Part shown: one piece after another, positions 42,805 through 52,127 of the stretch
Position numbering within the stretch: the stretch's first letter is position 1
Layout: each line of letters begins with the position of its first letter
Assembly: GCA_040510375.1 (NCBI GenBank)
Contig: JBEVJC010000022.1
Location: forward strand, 203,828 to 267,827
Length of the DNA stretch: 64,000 bases
Direction of reading: 5' to 3'
From: JBEVJC01 sp040510375
Lineage (GTDB): Bacteria; Bacteroidota; Bacteroidia; Chitinophagales; Chitinophagaceae
Notes under the pieces: model-generated
Told to the model about the DNA's origin: nothing
Databases searched by the model: none
What the model saw: only the letters and a program-made list of their open reading frames with translations
Translations under genes and position numbers: made by a program

Positions 42805-43677
42805 TCACCTGTTGCGGCTTTTAAAAAATCGTTGTAACACTTTTACGTAATCGTCGCCCGACCTGATATGCAACAGGTCGGCGCCCGCTTTTTTAAATGA
42901 TACGGTACTGTATTCGGTAGCTTTAAAAAACTGTTGCTGGTAATTCTGGCGTACATACGGATCGCTGCTATCGATCCATTTTGTTTCACCGGTTTCCGAA
43001 TCCTTCACCTGCAGCAATCCCGCATCGGGAAGGTCCATATCCATCCGGTCATAAATCTTGATACCGATCACATCATGTTTTTTCCCCGCAACGCGCAGCG
43101 CATCATCAAAATCAGAATCAATAAAATCACTGAGCACAAATGCAATACTTTTCTGCCGGGTCACATTATTAAAATACTGTAACGCCTTGCTGAGACTGGT
43201 ACCCTTGCCCAACGGTTCGCGCCCCAGTAATTCACGTACTATATACAATGCCTGCTGACGTCCTTTTTTTGGCGGGATATAACCTTCAACCCTGTCACTG
43301 TAAAAAATCACACCGATTTTGTCGGCGTTGTTGACTGCCGAAAAACCCAGCACCGCTGCAATCTCCGTGATAATATCTTTTTTCCTGGCATGCACCGTAC
43401 CAAATAACGAGGAAGGCGAAATATCAATGATCAGCATGACCGTGAGTTCACGTTCCTCTTCAAAAATTTTACTGAAGGGATGACCGAACCTTGCAGAAAC
43501 ATTCCAGTCGATAAACCGGATATCATCACCTGCCGCATACTCCCGCACTTCCTTGAATGACATACCCTTCCCTTTAAAGGCGCTGTGGTACTCACCTGTG
43601 AAGAGGTCGCTCGTGAGTTTTTTACTCTTGATCTCAAGCTCCCTTACCTTTTTCAGTATCTCGGTTGTTGTCAGCAA
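42805..43677 (-). CDS. DUF58-domain protein
   Basis: 290 residues read from a TTG codon at 43677; the in-frame stop upstream leaves no ATG, and the first internal ATG (residue 39) would cut into the conserved start. The N-terminus (ILKKVRELEIKSKKLTSDLFTGEYHSAFKGKGMSFKEVREY) is a clear DUF58 signature, followed by the VWA-like fold with DISPSS. These proteins accompany MoxR ATPases; many have a degenerate MIDAS site, and here D-I-S-P-S-S keeps the DxSxS pattern. Probably acts in the cytoplasm or at the membrane with MoxR. Confidence 0.92.
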   Translation of the reverse strand: MLTTTEILKKVRELEIKSKKLTSDLFTGEYHSAFKGKGMSFKEVREYAAGDDIRFIDWNVSARFGHPFSKIFEEERELTVMLIIDISPSSLFGTVHARKKDIITEIAAVLGFSAVNNADKIGVIFYSDRVEGYIPPKKGRQQALYIVRELLGREPLGKGTSLSKALQYFNNVTRQKSIAFVLSDFIDSDFDDALRVAGKKHDVIGIKIYDRMDMDLPDAGLLQVKDSETGETKWIDSSDPYVRQNYQQQFFKATEYSTVSFKKAGADLLHIRSGDDYVKVLQRFFKSRNR

Positions 43678-43782
43678 ATTATTATGTTGTTAAAAAACTA
43701 TTTATATTTTATTTACCAGTCCGTTCTGCTGGTATCACTGACCAGGGACAGAACCGGTTACAAAGTTCTTTCCCGCTAACTG

Positions 43783-44784
43783 CTATGGCACATTGATTTT
43801 CCGGATGATCTCTTCCACTATCTCTTCCACATTTATATTTTCCGCTTCTGCTTCGTAGGTAAGTCCAACCCGATGACGCATCACATCCTTTGCAATACTC
43901 CGCACATCCTCGGGAATTACAAAACCACGTTTGTTAAGGAATGCCTGGGCCTTCGCTGCCAGGGCAAGGTTGATGCTGGCCCTTGGCGATCCTCCGTATG
44001 AAATAAGTGGTTTTAATTTTTTAAGATCGTATTTATCCGGATCCCGTGTTGCAAAAACAATATCAAGAATGTATTGTTCGATCTTCTCGTCCATGTAAAT
44101 CTGCTTGGTAAGATCCCGCGCATTGGTCACTTCCTGGATCGATACCACCTGCCTGATGGGTTCACTGGCAATTCCCTGCACATTACTGCGGAGAATCAGT
44201 TGTTCTTCCGCCATACTTGGATAATTCACCACCACCTTCATCAGGAAACGATCGGCCTGGGCTTCGGGTAAGGCATAAGTGCCTTCCTGCTCCAACGGAT
44301 TCTGGGTGGCAAGTACAAGGAAGGGAGAATCAAGTTTGTAGGTACTTTCACCAATGGTAACCTGCCGTTCCTGCATTGCTTCAAGCAGGGCCGACTGCAC
44401 TTTTGCGGGAGCACGGTTGATCTCATCTGCCAGTACAAAATTGGCGAAAATGGGTCCCTTGCGAACCACAAACTCGTTTTTCTGCTGGTTATAGATCAGG
44501 GTACCAATCACATCGGCAGGTAACAGGTCGGGGGTAAACTGAATCCGGCTGAATTTGGCCTGTATGGCGGTGGCCAGGCTTTTAATAGTGAGCGTTTTAG
44601 CCAGACCCGGAACCCCTTCCAGCAGGATATGACCGTTGCTCAGCAATCCGATGAGCAGACGGTCGAGCATATGGCTCTGTCCAATGATCACATGGCCTAC
44701 TTCGTTTCTTAATTTATCAGTAAAATGACCGGCCTGGCTTATACGTTCATTCAGTTGCCGGATATCGTCTGCGGATTTGAGCAT
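43783..44784 (-). CDS. MoxR-family AAA+ ATPase
   Basis: 333 residues of the MoxR family: Walker A GVPGLAKTLT, Walker B ADEINRAP, arginine-finger region ATQNPLEQEGTYALPEAQADRF and sensor motifs. Length normal (about 320-335). MoxR proteins act as chaperones that load cofactors or remodel VWA proteins. First gene of the operon MoxR, DUF58, BatD-like, BatA (then rsgA); 105 bp to the DUF58 gene. Promoter not recognised in the 143 bp shared with the divergent lipoprotein gene. Confidence 0.94.
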   Translation of the reverse strand: MLKSADDIRQLNERISQAGHFTDKLRNEVGHVIIGQSHMLDRLLIGLLSNGHILLEGVPGLAKTLTIKSLATAIQAKFSRIQFTPDLLPADVIGTLIYNQQKNEFVVRKGPIFANFVLADEINRAPAKVQSALLEAMQERQVTIGESTYKLDSPFLVLATQNPLEQEGTYALPEAQADRFLMKVVVNYPSMAEEQLILRSNVQGIASEPIRQVVSIQEVTNARDLTKQIYMDEKIEQYILDIVFATRDPDKYDLKKLKPLISYGGSPRASINLALAAKAQAFLNKRGFVIPEDVRSIAKDVMRHRVGLTYEAEAENINVEEIVEEIIRKINVP

Positions 44785-44927
44785 GAGGATTATTTATATA
44801 ACACAAATTACGAATTGGAATGAAGCAAAATATTTGCCGATATCACTAAACCAGTGAAATACATTCATTTTTTAGTATTTCCCCCTTGCTTGTTTCAGGG
44901 CAGTGACTAATTTTACAAAAAACCAAG

Positions 44928-45383
44928 ATGAAACTACGTAGCCTTCTTCCAGTTATTCTCATTGTGAGTATGATCGTACCTGCAGGTTGCAGCAAGGATG
45001 ATGACAACAACCAGCAATCACAGGCGCTGACCAATATAAGTGCTGCCAAATGGAAGTTTTCGGAAGCTACAGCAGGTGGCTTTGACGCCAGCGATGAGGT
45101 TCCTTCCTGCTACCGCGACAATCTCCTTACTTTTTTCGCCGATAATAAAGGGAAAATTGAAGAATCAACGGTTGTCTGCGATCCAAGCCAGGAGGGCGAT
45201 TTCACCTGGCAGTTCAACAGCACTGAAACAGAGATAACCATGGATGCTGCTGTGATCCCCGGTGGTAATAATAAATTCAATGTTGTTTCCTTAACCGCCA
45301 CAACGATGGTCCTGTCGCAGACAACAAACATATTCCCTGCACCGGTGCCTGTTGAAATAATTGTCACGTTTACCCATCCCTGA
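44928..45383 (+). CDS. Lipoprotein with lipocalin-like fold
   Basis: 151 residues with a lipoprotein signal (VPAGC, Cys21) and acidic linker (SKDDDNNQQSQ). The mature part has a repeated pattern of beta strands ending in aromatic residues (KWKFSEATAGG, DFTWQFNSTETEITM, TTMVLSQTTN, IIVTFTHP) and two cysteines (about Cys61 and Cys83), like small Bacteroidota lipocalin family proteins that use this same W-x-F start. Ligand unknown. Convergent with nadE and divergent from MoxR. Confidence 0.78.
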   Translation: MKLRSLLPVILIVSMIVPAGCSKDDDNNQQSQALTNISAAKWKFSEATAGGFDASDEVPSCYRDNLLTFFADNKGKIEESTVVCDPSQEGDFTWQFNSTETEITMDAAVIPGGNNKFNVVSLTATTMVLSQTTNIFPAPVPVEIIVTFTHP

Positions 45384-45432
45384 TGGCACTGACCTGCCAA
45401 GTTCAATAAGTATGAACTCCCGGTAACTGAAA

Positions 45433-47136
45433 TCAGGAAAGGTATTTTCCAACGATAGGAACACGCCTTCCAACCCCGAATGCCTTTGAGCTTACACGGA
45501 TAATGGGGCAGAACTGGTTTCGTTTGTATTCATTGCTGTTGACCATTTTCAGGACCCTTGCCACCAATGTTGCGTCATAACCATTGTTTACAATCTCCTT
45601 TGGTCCCTGCCGCAATTCAATATACTGGTAAAGGATCCGGTCCAGCAAGTCATAGTCGGGCAGGCTGTCACTGTCTTTCTGGTCAGGACGTAATTCTGCC
45701 GAAGGCGCTTTCGTTAAAATATTCGAAGGAATGATTTCACCGTTCCGGTTAATGTATCGCGCCAGCGCATATACCTGCATCTTGTACAGGTCACCAAGCA
45801 CGGCAAGTCCTCCTGCCATATCACCATACAATGTACCATAACCCGTTGCCAGTTCACTTTTATTGGAGGTATTCAGCAGGATATATCCAAACTTGTTTGC
45901 CACCGCCATCAGCAGGTTACCGCGGGTGCGGCTCTGGATATTTTCTTCTGCAATACTGAAGGGCAGGTCACCAAACACGGGATTAAGTTCCTTCAGGAAG
46001 GCCTGGTAAATATTTTTGATTGGCAGGATATCATAAGGATTTGAAAGGTTACGGCTCAGTTGTTCTGCATCACTGACCGAATGTGAGGTTGAATATTCAG
46101 AAGGCATGAGGATGGCCCGCACATTTTCCTTACCCAGTGCAGCCACGGCCAGGGCCTGTGTCACCGCACTATCAATCCCGCCGGATGATCCGAGGATTGC
46201 TTTGGTGAAACCCATCTTCCGGAAATAATCACCGATACCCAGGATCAGCACCTTGTAAATCTCTTCCATATTTTTTTCATTGGTCAGGTAGGTGATAATG
46301 TCTTCACCCATGCCCACATCAGCCGATGAAAAATAAACCGGGAGATCGATATTAACCGGAGCTGTGGCGGGTTCCAGCAGTTTCTCCAGTTCGAATACCT
46401 GGTAATCTTCCTCACAATATTTCATCTCTGCCACTTTATGGCCATTATTATCATACACCAGGCTTCCGCCATCAAACACAATCTCTGTCTGTGATCCTAC
46501 CGTATTACAATACAACATCGGCAATTTATACTTCAGCGTATGTGCACGCACGATACTGTTGCGCACAAGATCCTGGGCATAATTATATGGTGAAGCAGAC
46601 AGGTTAATCATAACATGCGGGTCCTGTTTGATCAGCTCTTCCATGGGAGTCACCAGGTACAGGGGATTATCACCCATATTCCAGATATCCTCACAGATGG
46701 TAACAGCAAGCCTGCGTCCTTTGAACTCCATAACGTCCCATTGATAAGCCGGCTCGAAATAACGGTATTCATCAAAAATATCGTAGTTGGGAAGTAAGGT
46801 CTTGTGAATCTCGGATACAATCTTCTTTTCATATAACAGGAAGGCCGCATTAAAGAGATCCCTTCCTTCCAGTCGCGGATTGCGGGCGGGTGCTCCAATC
46901 AGTACACCAATTGTATCTGCATGTTGCCTGATCTCGTCGATCGCTGCATAACTTTTATTGATGAAATCGTGAAACTCCAGGAAATCCCTTGGCGGATAAC
47001 CACAAACACAGAGCTCGGAAAACACTACCAGGTCGGCCTGCTGCTCTTTAGCCCAGCCGATAGCTTCAATTATTTTACGTGTATTCGCTTCGAAATTACC
47101 GATATGATAGTTTTGCTGGGCTAATGCGATCTTCAT
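45433..47136 (-). CDS. nadE: Glutamine-dependent NAD+ synthetase
   Basis: Makes NAD+ from nicotinic acid adenine dinucleotide with glutamine as nitrogen source. 567 residues: nitrilase-like glutaminase domain with Glu41 (FSELCVCGYPP), Lys112 (HKTLLPNY) and Cys148 (ICEDIW), then the synthetase with the P-loop SGGIDS at 318-323 and the GTLYGDMAGG and SAELRPDQKD motifs. Length matches the two-domain enzyme. Its start is fixed by a TAAATTTG box ending 4 bp upstream. Works in the same pathway as nadC at 52 kb. Divergent from gldB. Confidence 0.96.
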   Translation of the reverse strand: MKIALAQQNYHIGNFEANTRKIIEAIGWAKEQQADLVVFSELCVCGYPPRDFLEFHDFINKSYAAIDEIRQHADTIGVLIGAPARNPRLEGRDLFNAAFLLYEKKIVSEIHKTLLPNYDIFDEYRYFEPAYQWDVMEFKGRRLAVTICEDIWNMGDNPLYLVTPMEELIKQDPHVMINLSASPYNYAQDLVRNSIVRAHTLKYKLPMLYCNTVGSQTEIVFDGGSLVYDNNGHKVAEMKYCEEDYQVFELEKLLEPATAPVNIDLPVYFSSADVGMGEDIITYLTNEKNMEEIYKVLILGIGDYFRKMGFTKAILGSSGGIDSAVTQALAVAALGKENVRAILMPSEYSTSHSVSDAEQLSRNLSNPYDILPIKNIYQAFLKELNPVFGDLPFSIAEENIQSRTRGNLLMAVANKFGYILLNTSNKSELATGYGTLYGDMAGGLAVLGDLYKMQVYALARYINRNGEIIPSNILTKAPSAELRPDQKDSDSLPDYDLLDRILYQYIELRQGPKEIVNNGYDATLVARVLKMVNSNEYKRNQFCPIIRVSSKAFGVGRRVPIVGKYLS

Positions 47137-47140
47137 GCTG

Positions 47141-47148
47141 CAAATTTA
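47141..47148 (-). promoter_or_regulatory. -7 promoter box (TAAATTTG) for nadE
   Basis: Exact TAnnTTTG match only 4 bp before the ATG; the transcript should begin at or next to the start codon. Confidence 0.6.
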
Positions 47149-47213
47149 CAATAATTGTTTCCTTGCTACATTTACCACAACATTTTACTGACTGGTCACG
47201 TTTAAACTGGCAT

Positions 47214-48251
47214 ATGAGAAAAATCGGAGTTTTTGTAGCCCTGGCTCTTGTCCTGGCCTCCTGCAAGAATGATAATAAAGCCCCTGATGTTTCAGATATA
47301 AAGGTTGAGCTGACCGTGAAACGGTTCGATAATGATTTTTTCTCCATTGATACCGGTTCACTGGAAACCAGTCTGGCCGCACTTCAGCAGAAGTATCCGG
47401 AATTCCTGCGGCTTTTCCTGAATAATATTGCGGGGGTGACCGACCCCGAACAGATCCGGAGTTTTTACGCCTCCTACCGGCCAGTATACGATTCGGCCCA
47501 CAAACTTTATTCGGATTTTGATCCGGTTAAATCACAGCTGCTGCAGGCATTCCGTTATGTCCGCTATTATTTTCCCGAATACAAATTACCGGCGACAGTA
47601 ATTCCTGTGGTGGGACCCATGAATTCCCGCGAGGACCTGCCCCGCATGGCCAATGGCGAGTATACCCCGAACTTTATAGGACCCGGCCTGGTTGGCATCA
47701 GCCTGCAGTTTTACCTGGGATCCGATTTTTCCTTTTACCGCAACCAGTACTTCGTCAATAATGTGGCGCCTGTTTATCGCAGTCGTCGTTTCGCCAAAGA
47801 ATATATCACGGCCGATGTAATGAAACTGGTGACCGATGATATCTACCCCGATAAAAGCAGCCGGCTGCCACTGATTGAACAAATGGTGGAGAAGGGAAAA
47901 CAATGGTGGCTGCTCGATAAGTTTTTACCGGGAGCACCGGATTCGGTGAAAACAGGATATACTGAACGCCAGCTGGAATTCTGCAGGGAAAATGAAGGAC
48001 AGATCTGGGCAAGTATAATCGGCAACGAAAACCTCGAATCACAGGATCCCGCTACCATCCAGAACTATATCGGTGAAGCGCCATTTACACAAGGCATTGC
48101 ACCAGATGTTTCGCCGGGTAATATCGGCCAGTGGATCGGTTGGCAGATCGTAAAAAAATATGCAGGGAAAAAATCAGAACTTAAAATCGGTGAACTGCTG
48201 AAAGCAACGCCCAGGGAGATTATTGAGGAGGCAAAGTACAAACCAAAGTAA
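47214..48251 (+). CDS. gldB: Gliding motility lipoprotein GldB
   Basis: 345 residues from ATG 47214 (the frame is open further upstream across the nadE promoter, which I ignore). Lipobox LASC gives Cys17. The remainder is the GldB domain, with DFFSIDTGSLETSLAALQQKYPEFLRLF and WLLDKFLPGAPDSV stretches as seen in GldB proteins of gliding Bacteroidota. GldB is needed for gliding in Flavobacterium johnsoniae; its biochemical role is not known. gldC, its usual neighbour, is not found here: the next gene is apaG on the opposite strand 13 bp away. Confidence 0.9.
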   Translation: MRKIGVFVALALVLASCKNDNKAPDVSDIKVELTVKRFDNDFFSIDTGSLETSLAALQQKYPEFLRLFLNNIAGVTDPEQIRSFYASYRPVYDSAHKLYSDFDPVKSQLLQAFRYVRYYFPEYKLPATVIPVVGPMNSREDLPRMANGEYTPNFIGPGLVGISLQFYLGSDFSFYRNQYFVNNVAPVYRSRRFAKEYITADVMKLVTDDIYPDKSSRLPLIEQMVEKGKQWWLLDKFLPGAPDSVKTGYTERQLEFCRENEGQIWASIIGNENLESQDPATIQNYIGEAPFTQGIAPDVSPGNIGQWIGWQIVKKYAGKKSELKIGELLKATPREIIEEAKYKPK

Positions 48252-48264
48252 TGGGCCGGTACAA

Positions 48265-48651
48265 TTAATTATTCTTCATCGGAACGATCATCTCAAAGGA
48301 AGGGATATCTACCTGGAACATTTTTTTGTTATTGAGATTTTCCATCTGGTAGGAACCATCCATTTTACCCATTTCCGTTCGCAGGTTACAACCACTTACA
48401 TACTGGTAGGATTCGCCCGGCTCGATAGTCGGTTGGATACCAACTACCCCTTCACCTTCCACCTCCCGGTGACTGCCATTACTGTCGAAAATATTCCAGT
48501 TGCGGCGATGAAGTTTAATGGGAAAGACATTGTGGTTTTCGAGGGTTATCCGGTAAGCGAACATGAATTCCGATTGCACAGGATTGCTGTAGTCGGGCTG
48601 ATAGAATGTCTCCACACTCACTTGTACACCCTCGGAGATTAAACTATTCAT
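48265..48651 (-). CDS. apaG: ApaG-domain protein
   Basis: 128 residues from ATG 48651 (MNSLISEGVQVSVETFYQ); a start nine codons earlier is possible but not family-like. The ApaG fold is an immunoglobulin-like beta sandwich; the family signature is clear in AYRITLENHN, RRNWNIFDSNG, VVGIQPTIEPGESYQYVSGC and GSYQM. ApaG has been linked with Co2+/Mg2+ resistance in enteric bacteria and the same fold is used in FBXO3; a molecular activity is not established. Convergent with gldB. Confidence 0.95.
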   Translation of the reverse strand: MNSLISEGVQVSVETFYQPDYSNPVQSEFMFAYRITLENHNVFPIKLHRRNWNIFDSNGSHREVEGEGVVGIQPTIEPGESYQYVSGCNLRTEMGKMDGSYQMENLNNKKMFQVDIPSFEMIVPMKNN

Positions 48652-48767
48652 GCCGTTCAGTTTCGGTAAAATTAACAAAAAAAACCGTAAGCCGAATCTT
48701 GCCTCTTTTTGCTGATATGGGTGTAAATTCGCGCCTCAAGCTCATTCAACCCCAACATAATTACTTT

Positions 48768-50219
48768 ATGAAGATAGCAGTAGCAAAAGGCGATGGAATC
48801 GGACCCGAAATCATGGACGCCGTACTCCGGATTTTTGACGCAGCCCAGGTACCTCTCGAATACGAATTTGTAGATATGGGAAAATGGGTATTCGATAAAG
48901 GATTCAACAACGGTATGACTCCCGAAGCGAAAGAATCCATCGAAACACTTGGCCTGCTCTTTAAAGGACCGATGGAAACACCAAAAGGCAAGGGTGTTAA
49001 AAGTATCAATGTTACCGCCCGCAAAACCTGGAATACTTTTGCCAATAACCGCGCGTTCCTCAGCCTTCACGGAGTTGATACGGTTTTCAGCAAGGCTGGA
49101 ATCCCGATCGACATTACGGTAGTGCGTGAAAATATTGAAGATACTTACGGTGGAATTGAACATATGCTTACTCACGATGTGGCACTCAGCCGTCGGTTTA
49201 TCACCCGCCCCGGAAGCCTGCAGGTAATCCGTTATGCATTTGAAGCCGCCCGCCTGAAAAAAGCACGCAGGATCACCTGTGGTCATAAGGCAAATATCAT
49301 GAAACTTACAGACGGCCTGTTCCTTGATTGCTTTTATGAAGTGGCAAAGGACTACCCCGAATTAAAAGCTGATGATATTATCGTTGATGATCTTTGTATG
49401 AAACTTGTTACCCGTCCCGATCAGTTTGATGTACTGGTCCTGACCAATCTCCAGGGTGATATTGTAAGTGATCTTTGTGCAGGACTTGTAGGCGGACTTG
49501 GTTTCGCGCCTTCAGCAAATATTGGCGACCATATTTCCATTTTTGAAGCAGTGCATGGAACAGCCCCGGATATAGCGGGAAAAAATATTGCCAACCCCAC
49601 GGCATTGTTGTTAAGCGGTATCGCCATGCTTCGCCATGTGGGTCTCACAGAAAATGCCGGCGTTATTGAAAATGCCCTGCTTTATACACTGGAAAGTGGC
49701 AAACATACCGGCGACTTTGGTGATAAATCCACAAAGGCCCTGAACACCACCGAATTTTCAGATGCCGTTATTGCCAACTTTGGCAAAAGCCCTGAAATTG
49801 GCGCCCGGCCCATCATTCCCAATAAACCAGGTACACCAGCCCCGTTCAAACTGGAACAGAATTCCATGATGGTAACATCTGAAAGCGCCAACGAAACGAT
49901 TGTTGGTGTTGATATGTTCATAGAAAGTGATGAACAGCCAACAGCAATTGCCCAAAAATGCCAGCGACATGCCGGTGTTAAGTTCAGTCTTGTCAATATC
50001 AGCAACCGCGGTACACAGGTATGGCCTACAGGTTCGGTATATACAAACCTGGTTAACCAGTACAACGTGCGTTTTGAAAGTATCGATGGTTCTGAATTAT
50101 TCCAGCAGGATGTGATTGGTTTATACGTGAGCCTCAGTGGTAATTTCAAAATCTGTTCCCTTGAATTGCTCAACAGCTGGGATGGCAAAAAATCCTATAG
50201 CCAGGCGCAGGGTCAATAA
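48768..50219 (+). CDS. icd: Isocitrate dehydrogenase (Thermus-type, long form)
   Basis: Converts isocitrate to 2-oxoglutarate in the TCA cycle. 483 residues from ATG 48768; the frame runs further upstream into the apaG start region without a sound start. Motifs: GDGIGPEIM, the isocitrate-binding region REN.. (VVRENIEDTYGGIEH), and the metal-binding D...D region (LQGDIVSDLCAGLVGGLG). It has a C-terminal extension of about 140 residues (from GVDMFIESDEQPTAIA, an ACT-like beta domain), as in the Thermus enzyme. Cofactor (NADP or NAD) was not deduced. A near-match promoter (TAAATTCG) lies 36 bp upstream. Confidence 0.92.
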   Translation: MKIAVAKGDGIGPEIMDAVLRIFDAAQVPLEYEFVDMGKWVFDKGFNNGMTPEAKESIETLGLLFKGPMETPKGKGVKSINVTARKTWNTFANNRAFLSLHGVDTVFSKAGIPIDITVVRENIEDTYGGIEHMLTHDVALSRRFITRPGSLQVIRYAFEAARLKKARRITCGHKANIMKLTDGLFLDCFYEVAKDYPELKADDIIVDDLCMKLVTRPDQFDVLVLTNLQGDIVSDLCAGLVGGLGFAPSANIGDHISIFEAVHGTAPDIAGKNIANPTALLLSGIAMLRHVGLTENAGVIENALLYTLESGKHTGDFGDKSTKALNTTEFSDAVIANFGKSPEIGARPIIPNKPGTPAPFKLEQNSMMVTSESANETIVGVDMFIESDEQPTAIAQKCQRHAGVKFSLVNISNRGTQVWPTGSVYTNLVNQYNVRFESIDGSELFQQDVIGLYVSLSGNFKICSLELLNSWDGKKSYSQAQGQ

Positions 50220-50320
50220 TCCTCGCGTTGGCATGCAATTGGCAATTTATTGGTTGAAGGCTGGACTTCCGGTTGTTAAAAACCGGCGTCTTGCTGACTA
50301 TCAGTAAAATCGCCACCTGT

Positions 50321-51700
50321 ATGTTCCTTTTTTGCCCCCGCCTACCTAAGCGTGCCCTGTTTTGCTGTGGACTTTTTTTCCTCATCACCTGCTCTTTATC
50401 TGCGCAGGATTATTCCCTTACTGCATTCAGGAATAGCAGTCTCGCTGCAGGCTCAGACGGATTTTATGAAAGCCTTCCGCCAGGTTATGAATCTTCTGTC
50501 AAATCGTATCCGCTGCTGATTGTTATCCATGGCATGGGACAACTGGGCAATGGCTCGACGGACCTGGATAAAGTAATCAGCTTCGGCATCGGGAAACGAC
50601 TGGATGATAAAAGCCTTCCGGATTCTTTTAACGGAACCAATGATACCAGTTATAGTTTTATTGTAATACTTCCCCAACTGACAACGGAAACAAATAGTGC
50701 AGAAACCGTTAATGCGATAATCGATTCCTGCCTCAGGCGATACCGGGTATTGACCAACCGGATTTATGTGACTGGTACCAGCATGGGCGGCGGTATTTTA
50801 TGGAATACGGTCGGACTGAACAGCGCAAGCTCGGCAAGGATTGCGGCCTTTATTCCGATGGCTGCACACAATACTTTCTATGAACCCTGGGCAGAAAACA
50901 TTGTGCAGGAACATGTGCCGGTCTGGGCCTTCCATAACGAGGGCGATGAAACAGTCCTTGTTTACCGGACCAATTTCTGGGTGAGTGGCGTAAACGATAT
51001 GGGTGCCGATCCACAGGCACGTAAGACTATTTTCCAGGTGAATGATCACGACTGCTGGACACAGGCCACAGATCCTTCCTACAGGGAAAACAACATGAAT
51101 ATTTATGAGTGGATGCTGAGTTATTCGAGGGGTTTTGATGTATTGCCTGTTCGTTTGTTAAGTTTCCAGCTTACAGCAGATGAAGTATCACAGCGGGTAA
51201 TAATTGACTGGCAGACAGGATTTGAAGAGAACAACAGCCATTTTATTATTGAACGGTCGGCAGATGGTTTACGTTTTGACGAAATCACAAAAGTCAATGC
51301 TTCAAACAATCCCGCCGGATCAGTTTATTCCGCAACTGATTTGGAACCGTTGACTGGTTTGTCTTATTACCGGCTTGTCCAGCTGGATACCGATGGCACG
51401 CGAACAGTGCTTGATACAAAAACAATCAACCGTGTTGTCACCACAATAATCAACGGATTGGCTTTGTATCCAAACCCCGTTACCGATCAGTTAACATTGT
51501 TACTGGATAATATTTTTCGTGGAAGAATCACCGTCCGCGTGATCAATGCAGGAGGAGCAGTGATGAGTTCCGTTGTGCTGGAAAAACAGTCGGACCAGAT
51601 GAAATCAACAATAACAGTGGCCTCACTGGCACCTGGTTATTATTTTGTGGAGATCAGGGGTAATGGTTATACCGAAAGGAGTCCGTTCCTGAAAAAATAA
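50321..51700 (+). CDS. Secreted alpha/beta-hydrolase (esterase-like) with type A T9SS domain
   Basis: 459 residues from ATG 50321 (the earlier TTG at 50273 adds 16 residues ahead of the signal peptide). Signal peptide about 1-29. Serine hydrolase domain: oxyanion loop IHGMGQLGNG, Ser154 in TGTSMGG, Asp209 in NEGDETV and His243 in NDHDCW form the likely triad of a phospholipase/carboxylesterase or feruloyl-esterase-like enzyme. A fibronectin-like domain (VIIDWQTGFEENNSHFIIERS) follows, then a type A T9SS sorting domain (ALYPNPVTDQLTL ... GYYFVEIRGNG). A T9SS-exported esterase; substrate unknown. Confidence 0.87.
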   Translation: MFLFCPRLPKRALFCCGLFFLITCSLSAQDYSLTAFRNSSLAAGSDGFYESLPPGYESSVKSYPLLIVIHGMGQLGNGSTDLDKVISFGIGKRLDDKSLPDSFNGTNDTSYSFIVILPQLTTETNSAETVNAIIDSCLRRYRVLTNRIYVTGTSMGGGILWNTVGLNSASSARIAAFIPMAAHNTFYEPWAENIVQEHVPVWAFHNEGDETVLVYRTNFWVSGVNDMGADPQARKTIFQVNDHDCWTQATDPSYRENNMNIYEWMLSYSRGFDVLPVRLLSFQLTADEVSQRVIIDWQTGFEENNSHFIIERSADGLRFDEITKVNASNNPAGSVYSATDLEPLTGLSYYRLVQLDTDGTRTVLDTKTINRVVTTIINGLALYPNPVTDQLTLLLDNIFRGRITVRVINAGGAVMSSVVLEKQSDQMKSTITVASLAPGYYFVEIRGNGYTERSPFLKK

Positions 51701-51775
51701 ACTGAGGGCTTTGACAGTGGGGTTGCCTTTGTATAAATATTCCAAAGTCAGCATCCGTATATAGATACCTGGCTG

Positions 51776-52117
51776 TTATATTTTTTTACTGCGTTTATAA
51801 TTGTTCTTCAGTAACCATGCAAGTACTTTATCCCGCTGGTCGCCCTGGATAATAATGAGATTATCTTTCGCCGAGCCACCGGTGCCACAAAAAGTTTTCA
51901 GTTTTTTACCAAGGTCTTCCAGGTCGTCTGTTGTACCTGCAAAACCTTCCACCAGGGTTACCGCTTTTCCTCCACGTTGTTTGGTATCCAGCCGGATTTT
52001 CAATAATTGTTCACCGGCAGGACTGGTTATTTCAGCCTTCTGCTCTTCTTCCAGCCGGAAATTGGGATCGGTACTGAAAACATAACCATTTCCAGCAGGC
52101 CTGTTCTTCTTGTTCAT
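51776..52117 (-). CDS. SUI1/YciH-type translation initiation factor
   Basis: 113 residues with the SUI1 (eIF1) fold: about 40 N-terminal residues, then LKIRLDTKQRGGKAVTLVEGF, DLGKKLKTFCGTGGSAKDNLIIIQGDQRDKVLAWLLKN, as in bacterial YciH proteins. In E. coli YciH affects start-site selection under stress; not essential. The last residues are basic (YKRSKKI). Codirectional with nadC but 11 bp apart, which would suit co-transcription (nadC then this gene). Confidence 0.92.
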   Translation of the reverse strand: MNKKNRPAGNGYVFSTDPNFRLEEEQKAEITSPAGEQLLKIRLDTKQRGGKAVTLVEGFAGTTDDLEDLGKKLKTFCGTGGSAKDNLIIIQGDQRDKVLAWLLKNNYKRSKKI

Positions 52118-52127
52118 GTTTTTTTAT

